Counted from the stretch's first letter, positions 1-6,350 are shown. The stretch: DNA of 7,796 bases from Dehalococcoides mccartyi (GCA_945888895.1 CAMDAY010000097.1:1-7796); one strand, 5' to 3'. The notes: generated by a model not told the origin, from the sequence alone. Translations and numbers: made by a program.

Positions 1-2074
1 CGGTCGCCGCAGGCGCTGGGGTCGCCGTCGGGCGCGGCGTGGTCGTCGCGGCCGGCGTTGCCGTGCCGCCCGGCCGTGCTGTGGCGGTCGCGGTGGCTGT
101 CGACGAGGGCGTGGCGGTCGGAGTCAGCGTGGGAGCGCTCGTCCCGACGCGGAGCGCGATCTCCTGCGCCACGAACATCGCACCGTCCGAGACGACGAGC
201 CGGACGGCGTAGGAGCCGGTCTCCTTCGGCGCTCGCCAGTTCGCAGTGGTCGGCGCGGAGTCCGCGCTCCAGCACGCGGGCGTGCCCTCGATCGCCCCCT
301 GCACCGCCTGCCAGCACGGCGCGAGGTACGGCCCGAACGGCCGCTCGAGCTTCACCGATCCGTCCTGCACGTAGGTCAGGACGGTGCCCCAGATGTCCGG
401 CAGCGCGTCGTCCTGCTTCGCCTGATCGACGACGAGCCCGCCGAGGTTGAATCGCGACGCGAGGTCCATGCGGAAGGCGGCGGAGAACCGGTTCTCGATC
501 CACACGTTGTGCGCCCCGTCGCCCCCGTTGTACGCGAACGCGACCGACCTCGACGTCGCGTCCCAGCGCAGACCCGCACCCTGCTGTGCGTCGCCAAGGT
601 TCTGTGCGCGCACGGCAATCGTCCCACCGGCCGCGGAGGGGGTCGCCTCGGCCTTCTTGTCGATCGTGCTCGCCACGGTCAGGGCATCACGCAGCGTGAG
701 CGGCGTGAACTGCTGCGCACGCTTGTTAGTCGAGCGGCGGTCGATGATCAGCGACACCTTGCCGAGGTCCGTGTTGCCGGCCTTGCGTGATGTGAGCAGC
801 TGATCCATCTGGTCGTAGTAGGTGGCCGGGTCGGGGAGTCCTCGGACCCATACACCGTCGGCGACGCCGAGGAGCGCATTCCAGTCGTACGCGCCGTTGG
901 CGCCCGCGCTCGCGGGGACGCCGACGATGAGGCCGAACTGATCCTTCTGCAGTCGCTCGCGCAGCACCTTCGCGAACGCGACGTACGCGTCCTTCTGCGC
1001 GCCCGGTACGTTGCGGTAGTCGAGGAACACGCCCGCGGCGTTCTGGCCCTTCGCAGCCACCGCCATCGCCTCGGCGTGAGAGGTCATCGCGCCCTGTGAC
1101 GCGAGGTTCTTCACGAGCCCCGTGGTCTCCGTGCCGTCCGACACGCCGAGGTAGACCTTCGCCTTGCCCGCCGTCGACGCGACGGCCTGCAACGCACCGT
1201 TCGTCGCCTGCAGCGCACCGTCGCTGCCGAGCGACGCGCCCATCACCGCGACAATCGACGTCGCGTCGATCGCTCGGGCGTCGAGGCGGTCGCCCGCCTG
1301 CACGATCAGCGCGAGCGCCTTCGCCTGCCCACTGCGCCGCAGCACGGCCACGGTGCCGGGGGGGCTCGTGACGTCGCCGGAGACGGACGCCCCGTCCTGC
1401 GCGAGCTTCACGTTGGCGACGCGCGTCCAGCGGGAGCCGTCGTAAGCGTAGAAGCCGAGGCTGTTCCCATCGGTCGTCTTATCCGTGAGGGCGACCTCGA
1501 TCGCCCAGGGGCCCTTCGCGTTCGCAGGGACCGTCACGTCGTAGATCTTGCTCAGGGCGGTGAAACCGCTCGGCAGCGCGGGGAGGGAGTCCCGCGCACT
1601 CGCCGTGATGCCCTCCGCGCCCGTGCTCGCCGGCGCGGAAGCGCCGCCAATGATGCGCACCGGTGATCCGGGAATCACGAGCGCCACGACGACGACCGCC
1701 AGCGCGGCGAGGAGCGCGACGATGCGCAGGAGGCCCCGGTCGCTGGCGTAGTTGCCACCGCTACTCCGCGAGCCGCCTCGGCCACGCCCGCCGCCTCGAC
1801 CGCCGCGTTCGCGGCCGAAGTCGTCGAACTCCTCGTCGTCCCAGGCCCACTGCTCGCGCGCGCCGGTGTGCGGCACGTCCTCATCGGAGTCGAAGATCGG
1901 GGCGTCGCGCTCGGGACGCTCCGGGCTGTCGGAGCGCGACCGCCGGGCCTGCGGCTCGTCGCGCTCGTCGCGTCGCCGTCGAGGACGCCCGACGGGCTCA
2001 GGATCGTCGAGCGGCAGCGGCTCAAAGAGCGGCGGGTCAGGACGATACGGGTTGGGGGGGCGTCGGTCGTCCAT
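1..2074 (-). CDS. Membrane-anchored GH18-like (chitinase-fold) surface protein, probably catalytically inactive; 3' end missing
   Basis: Reading from ATG 2074-2072, 691 codons stay open to the window edge. Residues 1-113 are charged, Pro- and Arg-rich and look disordered, with RGG-type repeats near 88-103. Residues 114-134 form one hydrophobic helix; positive charges before it predict the rest is outside the cell. Residues 178-245 look like a beta domain ('GFYAYDGSRWTRV', 'GTVAVLR'). Residues about 250-560 resemble the GH18 TIM barrel: a DxxDxDxE-like site at 347-354, 'VWIENRFSAAFRMDLA' at 524-539 and 'FNLGGLVVD' at 542-550. The site reads AGVFLDYR, so Arg354 stands where GH18 enzymes have the catalytic Glu. 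A CW...CW pair (C587, C601, the only cysteines) may form a disulfide. An Ig/PKD-like strand set (620-643) and a Thr/Pro linker (648-691) follow. Probably a cell-wall or glycan-binding protein (inference). It is the second gene of an operon with the upstream protease. Confidence 0.8.
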   Translation of the reverse strand, partial: MDDRRPPNPYRPDPPLFEPLPLDDPEPVGRPRRRRDERDEPQARRSRSDSPERPERDAPIFDSDEDVPHTGAREQWAWDDEEFDDFGRERGGRGGGRGRGGSRSSGGNYASDRGLLRIVALLAALAVVVVALVIPGSPVRIIGGASAPASTGAEGITASARDSLPALPSGFTALSKIYDVTVPANAKGPWAIEVALTDKTTDGNSLGFYAYDGSRWTRVANVKLAQDGASVSGDVTSPPGTVAVLRRSGQAKALALIVQAGDRLDARAIDATSIVAVMGASLGSDGALQATNGALQAVASTAGKAKVYLGVSDGTETTGLVKNLASQGAMTSHAEAMAVAAKGQNAAGVFLDYRNVPGAQKDAYVAFAKVLRERLQKDQFGLIVGVPASAGANGAYDWNALLGVADGVWVRGLPDPATYYDQMDQLLTSRKAGNTDLGKVSLIIDRRSTNKRAQQFTPLTLRDALTVASTIDKKAEATPSAAGGTIAVRAQNLGDAQQGAGLRWDATSRSVAFAYNGGDGAHNVWIENRFSAAFRMDLASRFNLGGLVVDQAKQDDALPDIWGTVLTYVQDGSVKLERPFGPYLAPCWQAVQGAIEGTPACWSADSAPTTANWRAPKETGSYAVRLVVSDGAMFVAQEIALRVGTSAPTLTPTATPSSTATATATARPGGTATPAATTTPRPTATPAPAAT

Positions 2075-2079
2075 GGTGT

Positions 2080-2083
2080 CTCC
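2080..2083 (-). promoter_or_regulatory. Shine-Dalgarno site of the GH18-like gene
   Basis: On the minus strand GGAG lies five bases before ATG 2074-2072, within the 11-base gap after the protease stop codon (TAG, 2088-2086). This spacing fixes the start of the GH18-like gene and supports co-transcription with the protease. No promoter space exists between the two genes. Confidence 0.75.
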
Positions 2084-2085
2084 AG

Positions 2086-3171
2086 CTACCTCGTCGCACC
2101 GATCGGGCGAGGAGTGACGGTGACGGCGAGCTGTTGTCCGCCTCGGAAGACGGTCAGCCGCACATCGCGCCCGGCGGGGGAGACGCCGAGCAAGTTGACG
2201 AAGGGGGCCAGCGATTCGATCGGCTGGCCGTTGACGGCCGCGACCACGTCGCCGACACGAACGCCGGCCGCTTCCGCGGGGCTTCCACGGTCGATGGCGA
2301 CGATCACCGCGCCATCGGCGTACGGGGAGCTCGTGGAGAGCTTCGATCGGTCCACCGGGGTGTGATGCGTACCGAGCCGCTCGATGCCGAGGCGTGGGCG
2401 CGGGTTCGCGCCGTTCTGCACGACCGCGTCGAGCACGCCGCGCAACGAGTTCACCGAATGTGCGAGGCCGACGCCCTCGACGGTCTCGCCGCTGGGAGTC
2501 GAACGAACGACGGTGGCGACGAGGCCCACGACCTCACCCCGTTCGTTGAGCAGCGCCCCGCCGGAGTCGCCGTGGTTCACCGCGGCGTCGGTCTGCAGCA
2601 TGTCCTGCAACACCACACCTGGCCGCGGGAAGTCGAGGTGCACCGCGGACACGACGCCGGCCTTCACCTGGTTCTCGAAGGTCACGAGGCCGCTCGACAC
2701 GACCGTGAGCGGGTCGCCCGGCTTCAACGCATCGGAGTCGCCGAGCGACACCGCGCGGAGTCCGCCGCCCTGCACGCGGAGCACCGCCATGTCGTTGAAC
2801 GGCGAGTCATCCGCCACGTATGCCGCGGGACGGCGCTCTCCGGTGCTCAGGACAACCGTCAGCCGAGCCGCCCCCGCCACGACGTGGTAGTTCGTCAGTA
2901 CCAGCCCGGCCTCGTTGAGGATGATGCCCGAGCCGAGGTTCTCCGACTCGATCTGCTGTCCCTGCGCGTCGGTCCTGGGCGGCAGGTGGGCAACGATCGT
3001 GACGATGCCCTGAAGGGCGCGCGTGACAGATGCAGCACGACTGGGCGCGGACGGCGGAGTCGCCTGGGCCTGCAGCGGGGAAGGCCGTGGGGCGAACCGG
3101 AGGGTCACCAGAGCACCCGCAACGCCACCCACCAGGGCGACGACCAGAACGGCGGCGAAGAGTGCGGCCAT
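2086..3171 (-). CDS. HtrA/DegP-family trypsin-like serine protease, membrane-anchored, one PDZ domain
   Basis: This is an S1C-type envelope protease that would cut misfolded or specific proteins outside the membrane. Numbering from ATG 3171 (361 aa), a hydrophobic segment at 2-25 is an anchor or uncleaved signal. The trypsin fold runs from about 48 to 250 and shows the full triad: His96 in 'LTNYHVVAG', Asp127 in 'DSPFNDMAVL' and Ser203 in 'NHGDSGGALL'. A single PDZ domain spans about 260-355 ('RLGIERLG', 'GSPAEAAGVRVGDVVAAVNGQPI'). Length fits short HtrA proteins with one PDZ. ATG 3171 is the only canonical in-frame start after the TGA at 3240-3238, but it lacks a ribosome site; an in-frame ATT at 3192-3190 has a perfect one, and would add seven residues including two Arg before the helix. 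It heads an operon with the GH18-like gene. The exact HtrA paralogue (DegP, DegQ, DegS) cannot be told. Confidence 0.93.
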   Translation of the reverse strand: MAALFAAVLVVALVGGVAGALVTLRFAPRPSPLQAQATPPSAPSRAASVTRALQGIVTIVAHLPPRTDAQGQQIESENLGSGIILNEAGLVLTNYHVVAGAARLTVVLSTGERRPAAYVADDSPFNDMAVLRVQGGGLRAVSLGDSDALKPGDPLTVVSSGLVTFENQVKAGVVSAVHLDFPRPGVVLQDMLQTDAAVNHGDSGGALLNERGEVVGLVATVVRSTPSGETVEGVGLAHSVNSLRGVLDAVVQNGANPRPRLGIERLGTHHTPVDRSKLSTSSPYADGAVIVAIDRGSPAEAAGVRVGDVVAAVNGQPIESLAPFVNLLGVSPAGRDVRLTVFRGGQQLAVTVTPRPIGATR

Positions 3172-3199
3172 GCGTCGTGAGGTTGCGGGAATGCGAACG

Positions 3200-3204
3200 C
3201 CTCC
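3200..3204 (-). promoter_or_regulatory. Strong Shine-Dalgarno (GGAGG) before the protease, spaced for an ATT start
   Basis: On the minus strand GGAGG at 3204-3200 is 28 bases from ATG 3171 but only seven bases from the in-frame codon ATT at 3192-3190. It is the only good ribosome site in the leader. Either the protease begins at the rare ATT codon, or initiation uses the ATG without this site. The placement is read directly; the ATT start is inference. Confidence 0.5.
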
Positions 3205-3523
3205 AGCCGAGCTCTGAACCTCGGATGCCGCAGGGTTTCAGTCTACCACCGCACTGTCGCTGAAATGTTGATCCGCGTAGGCATTCGCTCATGTGTATTA
3301 CGTCTCGTCATCTGATTGCGACGGATCTGCCATCGAACGCTCGTGCTATTCACTTGTGGGGTTCCGGCTATCTGGCTACCATGAGTCAACAATTCGGAGC
3401 GCCAGCGGGCCTGCCACCAGCCGGTCCGTTTCTTGCGATCGAATGGGCGGCACTCAGCGACGATCCCATCGCGCACTCACATGCAGGTAGCGCGGGATCC
3501 TCGGCGGAACGGAATTCAGGACG
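3205..3523. promoter_or_regulatory. Divergent intergenic region between the protease operon and greA
   Basis: This roughly 320-base stretch lies between two divergent transcription units and should hold both promoters. The part at about 3241-3400 is clearly richer in A/T than the surrounding genes, as expected of promoter DNA. On the minus strand TAGACT (3245-3240) is a possible -10 for the protease operon, giving a leader of about 40 bases that contains the GGAGG, but no convincing -35 lies upstream of it. Small open frames across this stretch show no ribosome site and no recognisable protein, so I call no gene here. Confidence 0.5.
3354..3382 (+). promoter_or_regulatory. Candidate sigma-70-type promoter for greA
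   Basis: TTGTGG (3354-3359) and TACCAT (3377-3382) are separated by 17 bases, resembling TTGACA and TATAAT at three and four of six positions. Transcription would begin near 3389-3390 and leave a greA leader of about 134 bases. The match is moderate and rests on consensus resemblance only. Confidence 0.3.
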
Positions 3524-3997
3524 ATGGCAGAAGAGCCTGTGCTCCTCACCCGCGCTGGCCTCCAGCGCCTGGAGGCGGAGCTCCACGAGCTCAAGACGGT
3601 TCGCCGTGCCGAAGTGGCCGCGGAGATCCGCGAGGCGCAGGAGTTGGGCCCGGACCAGCTGGACGCCCAGTACGAAGACGCCAAGAACCAGCAGGCGTTT
3701 CTCGAAGGTCGCATCGGCGAGATCGAGCGCCAGCTCGAGAACGTCTCGATCATCGACGAGAGCGCGGCGGCGAAGTCCAAGCATATCCAGGTCGGCTCGA
3801 CCGTGACCGTGAAGAACGCCGCGGGGAAGAGCCACAAGTACCAGGTCGTCGGCCCGGCGGAGGCTGACCCGACGCAGGGTCGCATCAGCCACAAGTCGCC
3901 GGTCGGCCGTGCCCTCCTCGGCAAGAAGAAGGGCGACACGGTCACCATCAAGGCCCCTGCGGGCGAGGTGGAGCTGACCGTCACGACCATCGCCTAG
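3524..3997 (+). CDS. greA: Transcription elongation factor GreA with a divergent acidic tip
   Basis: GreA enters the RNA polymerase secondary channel and stimulates cleavage of backtracked RNA. The 157-residue length is normal. Residues 7-75 form the N-terminal coiled-coil hairpin ('LTRAGLQRLEAELHELK', 'YEDAKNQQAFLEGRI'), and residues 85-157 the FKBP-like domain with the classic 'ISHKSPVGRALLGKKKGD' at 121-138. The loop joining the two helices normally reads like GDLKENAEY in Escherichia coli, where Asp41 and Glu44 hold the catalytic magnesium. Here it is GPDQLDAQY (42-50): Pro43 and Leu46 stand at those two places, with Asp44 and Asp47 shifted next to them. Cleavage activity may therefore be altered. 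The start ATG has a close AGG (3518-3520) and a weaker GGAA (3511-3514). The gene seems to be transcribed alone, as a terminator-like hairpin follows nine bases after the stop codon. Confidence 0.93.
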   Translation: MAEEPVLLTRAGLQRLEAELHELKTVRRAEVAAEIREAQELGPDQLDAQYEDAKNQQAFLEGRIGEIERQLENVSIIDESAAAKSKHIQVGSTVTVKNAAGKSHKYQVVGPAEADPTQGRISHKSPVGRALLGKKKGDTVTIKAPAGEVELTVTTIA

Positions 3998-4006
3998 CGG
4001 CGACAT

Positions 4007-4035
4007 GCCGCCGAGGATGCTCGGCGGCTCCTTCT
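4007..4035 (+). terminator. Intrinsic terminator-like hairpin after greA
   Basis: A perfect 9-bp stem (GCCGCCGAG 4007-4015, CTCGGCGGC 4020-4028) closes a GATG loop and is followed by the T-rich run TCCTTCT. It begins nine bases after the greA stop codon. The T tract is interrupted by C, which is common in GC-rich genomes. It separates greA from lysS. Confidence 0.75.
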
Positions 4036-4053
4036 CGCGCTCCGGAAGTGGCT

Positions 4054-4097
4054 GAGACGTCTCGCGCCCTCCCGGAGGGCGGCGGGGTGTCCCCGCC
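4054..4097 (+). other. Palindrome and two tandem GC hairpins in the lysS leader
   Basis: Three inverted repeats follow one another: the palindrome GAGACGTCTC (4054-4063); a 6-bp hairpin GCCCTC / GAGGGC (4066-4071 with 4075-4080); and a 7-bp hairpin GGCGGGG / CCCCGCC around TGT (4081-4097). No T tract follows. They may reinforce the greA terminator, or structure the lysS leader if transcription starts upstream. A GTG at 4048 is in frame with lysS, but translating this stretch gives only a low-complexity extension (for example GGGVSPPSP), so I treat it as non-coding. Confidence 0.45.
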
Positions 4098-4134
4098 TTC
4101 GCCCGCAAGAAGCATCTATGCGTTACTGGGAACC

Positions 4135-5715
4135 ATGCCGTCCGAACAAGAGCTCATCGCGCAGCGCCTCGACAAGCGGGAGCGCCTTCTCGCCCAGGGG
4201 GACGCCTACCCCGCGCGCGTGACGCGCTCGCACACGACGGCGCAGGCCGTCGCGGTGTACGAGGCGTTCGAGGTAACACACGGCGGGCCCGAGGGCGCTG
4301 CCGCCGCGCTTGCGGCAATGTCCACGACCAGCGACCCGTTCCCCGGCGTCTCCGCCGGCCTCGCGATCACGATCGTCGGGCGCGTCACCGCGCAGCGGAT
4401 CATGGGCAAGGCCGCGTTCCTCGACCTGCGCGACGTGAGCGGGCGCATCCAGCTGCACTTCCGACGCGACGCGCTCACGGACTTCGACCACCTTGACCTC
4501 GTCGACCTCGGCGACTTCCTCGAGGTGGCCGGGACGCTGTTCCGGACGCGCACGGGCGAGGTCACCGTGTCGGTGGTGCAATGGCGCGTGATCACGAAGG
4601 CCCTGCGCCCGATGCCGGACGCGTACCACGGCCTGACGGACGTGGAGACGCGCTACCGCCAGCGTTACCTCGACCTGATGGCCAACGAGCGGTCGCGCGA
4701 GATCGCCTTCCAGCGCGCGCGGATCGTCTCCGCGATCCGCCGCTTCTTCCTCGACCGTGACTTCGTCGAGGTGGAGACGCCGGTGCTCCAGGAGGAGGCT
4801 GGCGGCGCCGCCGCGCGGCCGTTCATCACGCACCACAACGAGCTGGACCGCGACCTGTTCATGCGCATCTCGCTGGAGCTGCACCTCAAGCGGCTCCTCG
4901 TCGGCGGCTTCGAGAAGGTGTTCGAGATCGGCCGGGTGTTCCGCAACGAAGGCGTCTCGTTCCGCCACAACCCGGAGTTCACGCTCCTCGAGTCCTACGA
5001 GGCGTACGCCGACTACAACGATGTGGCCCGCATGGTCGAGGAGCTCCTCGCCAGCGTCGCGACCGCGATCCTTGGCACGCCCGAGGTGACGCACGGCGAC
5101 CACGTGGTGAGCCTGCGTGCGCCGTTCGCGCGCATCACCTACCGGCAGGCGCTGATCGACTACTCCGGGATCGACTACAAGGACTACCACACGACCGAGG
5201 CGCTCGCCGCGCTGGCGCACGATCGGCACGTCGCGTTCGCGCCTGGCGCGTCGTGGGCGACGATCCTCGACGCTATCGTGTCCGAGTACGTGGAGCCGAA
5301 GCTCGTCCAGCCGACATTCCTCCTCGACTACCCGACCGCGCTCTCGCCGCTCGCGAAGAAGAAGGTCGACGACCCCGACACCGTCGAGCGCTTCGAACTG
5401 TTCGCGCTCGGCTTCGAGATCGCGAACGCGTACTCCGAGCTGAACGACCCCGTCGACCAGCGCGAGCGCATGGAAGAGCAGGCGGCGAAGCACGCCGAGG
5501 GTGACGAGGAGGCCGAGATCATGGACGCGGACTTCCTCGTCGCACTCGAGCACGGCATGCCGCCCGCGGGCGGCCTCGGCATCGGCATCGACCGCCTCGT
5601 CTCGCTAATCACCGGCGAGCACTCCCTGCGCGAGGTGATCCTGTTCCCCGCGCTCCGCGAGCGCGCCGGCGAGCACGCGGGCCAACCCTCCGAGGTGCCC
5701 GAGAGCGACCAGTAG
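4135..5715 (+). CDS. lysS: Lysyl-tRNA synthetase, class II
   Basis: This enzyme charges tRNA-Lys with lysine using ATP in the cytosol. Numbering from ATG 4135 (526 aa; E. coli LysS is about 505), residues about 75-155 form the anticodon-binding OB fold ('VGRVTAQRIMGKAAFLDLRD'). The catalytic domain follows from about 175: motif 1 around 'FVEVETPVLQ' (210-219), then 'GGAAARPFITHHNELD' (223-238), motif 2 'FRNEGVSFRHNPEFTLLE' (269-286), 'SPLAKKKVDDP' (404-414), 'EIANAYSELNDP' (428-439) and motif 3 'GLGIGIDRLVSLITGE' (480-495). All expected class II LysRS landmarks are present, so it should be active. A modest Ala/Gly-rich insertion sits at about 48-72. I chose ATG 4135 over the in-frame GTG 4048 because family similarity begins here; its ribosome site is weak (GGGA, three bases away). 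Its stop codon overlaps the next gene. Confidence 0.96.
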   Translation: MPSEQELIAQRLDKRERLLAQGDAYPARVTRSHTTAQAVAVYEAFEVTHGGPEGAAAALAAMSTTSDPFPGVSAGLAITIVGRVTAQRIMGKAAFLDLRDVSGRIQLHFRRDALTDFDHLDLVDLGDFLEVAGTLFRTRTGEVTVSVVQWRVITKALRPMPDAYHGLTDVETRYRQRYLDLMANERSREIAFQRARIVSAIRRFFLDRDFVEVETPVLQEEAGGAAARPFITHHNELDRDLFMRISLELHLKRLLVGGFEKVFEIGRVFRNEGVSFRHNPEFTLLESYEAYADYNDVARMVEELLASVATAILGTPEVTHGDHVVSLRAPFARITYRQALIDYSGIDYKDYHTTEALAALAHDRHVAFAPGASWATILDAIVSEYVEPKLVQPTFLLDYPTALSPLAKKKVDDPDTVERFELFALGFEIANAYSELNDPVDQRERMEEQAAKHAEGDEEAEIMDADFLVALEHGMPPAGGLGIGIDRLVSLITGEHSLREVILFPALRERAGEHAGQPSEVPESDQ

Positions 5716-6173
5716 TGCCAGCGCTGGTGCGCATCCGCGAGGACGTGCACGTACACGCCACCGCACAGGCCGTCCTGCAGCGCGTCCTCGACCTGCCGAC
5801 CTACGACGAGTGGCTTGCGCCCGCGTTCCGCGACTACCGCGCGGACGACGAGGGCTGCTCGTTCGACCTCGCGCTGCCCGGCCGCGTCGAGCACGCGCGG
5901 CTGCGGCGCGGCGGCGTCGAGGCGGGTGCGTTCAGCCTCGTGCGCGACGGCGACAGCGCGGTCGACTCGATCGTCTGGGCGCTGCACGCCGAGAGCCCGC
6001 GCGAGGTGCACCTGACCGCCGAGGTGGCATACACCCCTGCGGGCGGCTTCGGCGCGATCCTCGAGACCACCGTGCATCGCCCCAACCGGACGCAGGCGCT
6101 CCGCGACTCGCTGTGGGCGCTGAAGCAGCTCCTCGAGGCCGCCGCGCGGGAGGCCCGAGCGACCCGCGCGTAG
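5715..6173 (+). CDS. SRPBCC / START-like (polyketide cyclase-type) small protein
   Basis: The GTG start (5715-5717) shares one base with the lysS stop (TAGTG), so translation is probably coupled to lysS. The 152-residue product has the layout of the SRPBCC superfamily, a helix-grip fold that binds hydrophobic ligands: an opening strand 'VRIREDVHVHATAQAVLQRVLDLPTYDEWL' region (residues 5-34, typical of the first strand and helix pair), a run of antiparallel strands to about 122 ('GCSFDLALPG', 'REVHLTAEVAYTPAG'), and a long C-terminal helix 'RTQALRDSLWALKQLLEAA' (125-143). There is no signal peptide or membrane segment, so it is cytosolic. The superfamily assignment comes from the pattern of strands and helices and is fairly safe; ligand and reaction are unknown. 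Position after lysS does not by itself imply a role in tRNA charging. Confidence 0.8.
   Translation: MPALVRIREDVHVHATAQAVLQRVLDLPTYDEWLAPAFRDYRADDEGCSFDLALPGRVEHARLRRGGVEAGAFSLVRDGDSAVDSIVWALHAESPREVHLTAEVAYTPAGGFGAILETTVHRPNRTQALRDSLWALKQLLEAAAREARATRA
6143..6170 (+). other. GC hairpin at the 3' end of the SRPBCC gene
   Basis: CGCGCGGG (6143-6150) and CCCGCGCG (6163-6170) form a perfect 8-bp stem around a 12-base loop, ending three bases before the end of the stop codon. No T run follows, so it is at best a Rho-assisted or partial end of the lysS transcript. Such stems also occur by chance in DNA this GC-rich. Confidence 0.3.
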
Positions 6174-6218
6174 CCGCGAGTGTCGTTCGAGTTGGCAGCG
6201 ACGGGCGGCCCACCCCTA

Positions 6219-6240
6219 CCCCTCCCGGCGCGGGAAGGGG
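6219..6240 (+). repeat. REP-like hairpin in the left arm
   Basis: CCCCTCCCG (6219-6227) pairs with CGGGA plus GGGG (6231-6235, 6237-6240) around the loop GCG, with one bulged A at 6236. The matching hairpin in the right arm lacks the bulge. Confidence 0.65.
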
Positions 6241-6249
6241 GATGAATTA

Positions 6250-6267
6250 CGAGGGCTATCGCCCTCG
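6250..6267 (+). repeat. 7-bp hairpin inside the repeat element
   Basis: CGAGGGC (6250-6256) pairs perfectly with GCCCTCG (6261-6267) around the loop TATC. It is the first of the internal hairpins and lies just inside the left arm. Confidence 0.6.
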
Positions 6268-6305
6268 CGCTCCCGATCCGCACGAGAGTGCTTCGCACCT
6301 CGCGA

Positions 6306-6350
6306 GAGCCCTCACCCTGCCCTCTTCCCCTCAAAGGGGGCGAGGGTTCT
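6306..6350 (+). repeat. Third REP-like palindrome inside the element
   Basis: A C-rich half (CCCTCACCCTGCCCTC, from 6309) is followed by a short stem CCCCT-CAA-AGGGG and then a G-rich half ending GAGGGTTCT. The outer bases AGAGCCCTC and GAGGGTTCT pair with one mismatch or wobble. Its order of blocks (CACCC, T, CCC, TC, CCC, then G runs) matches the arms, so the element appears to hold three copies of one repeat family, two in one direction and one inverted. Confidence 0.55.

Noticed and set aside
1663..3180. Plus-strand open frame of about 505 codons across the protease and GH18-like genes
   Set aside because: It is antisense to two well-supported genes, is very rich in Arg, Gly and His, has no family resemblance, and arises because stop codons are scarce in GC-rich DNA.
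3291..3806. A plus-strand gene starting before greA and overlapping it in another frame
   Set aside because: The product is Ser/Arg-rich without recognisable domains, overlaps most of greA and lacks a ribosome site.
4048..4134. GTG 4048 as the start of lysS
   Set aside because: It adds 29 residues of low-complexity sequence encoded by the tandem hairpins. LysRS similarity begins at ATG 4135.
4123..5553. Minus-strand open frame of about 476 codons across lysS
   Set aside because: It lies antisense to a clear lysS and its Val/Leu/Arg/Glu/His-rich composition is a mirror of the sense codons; no motif or ribosome site supports it.
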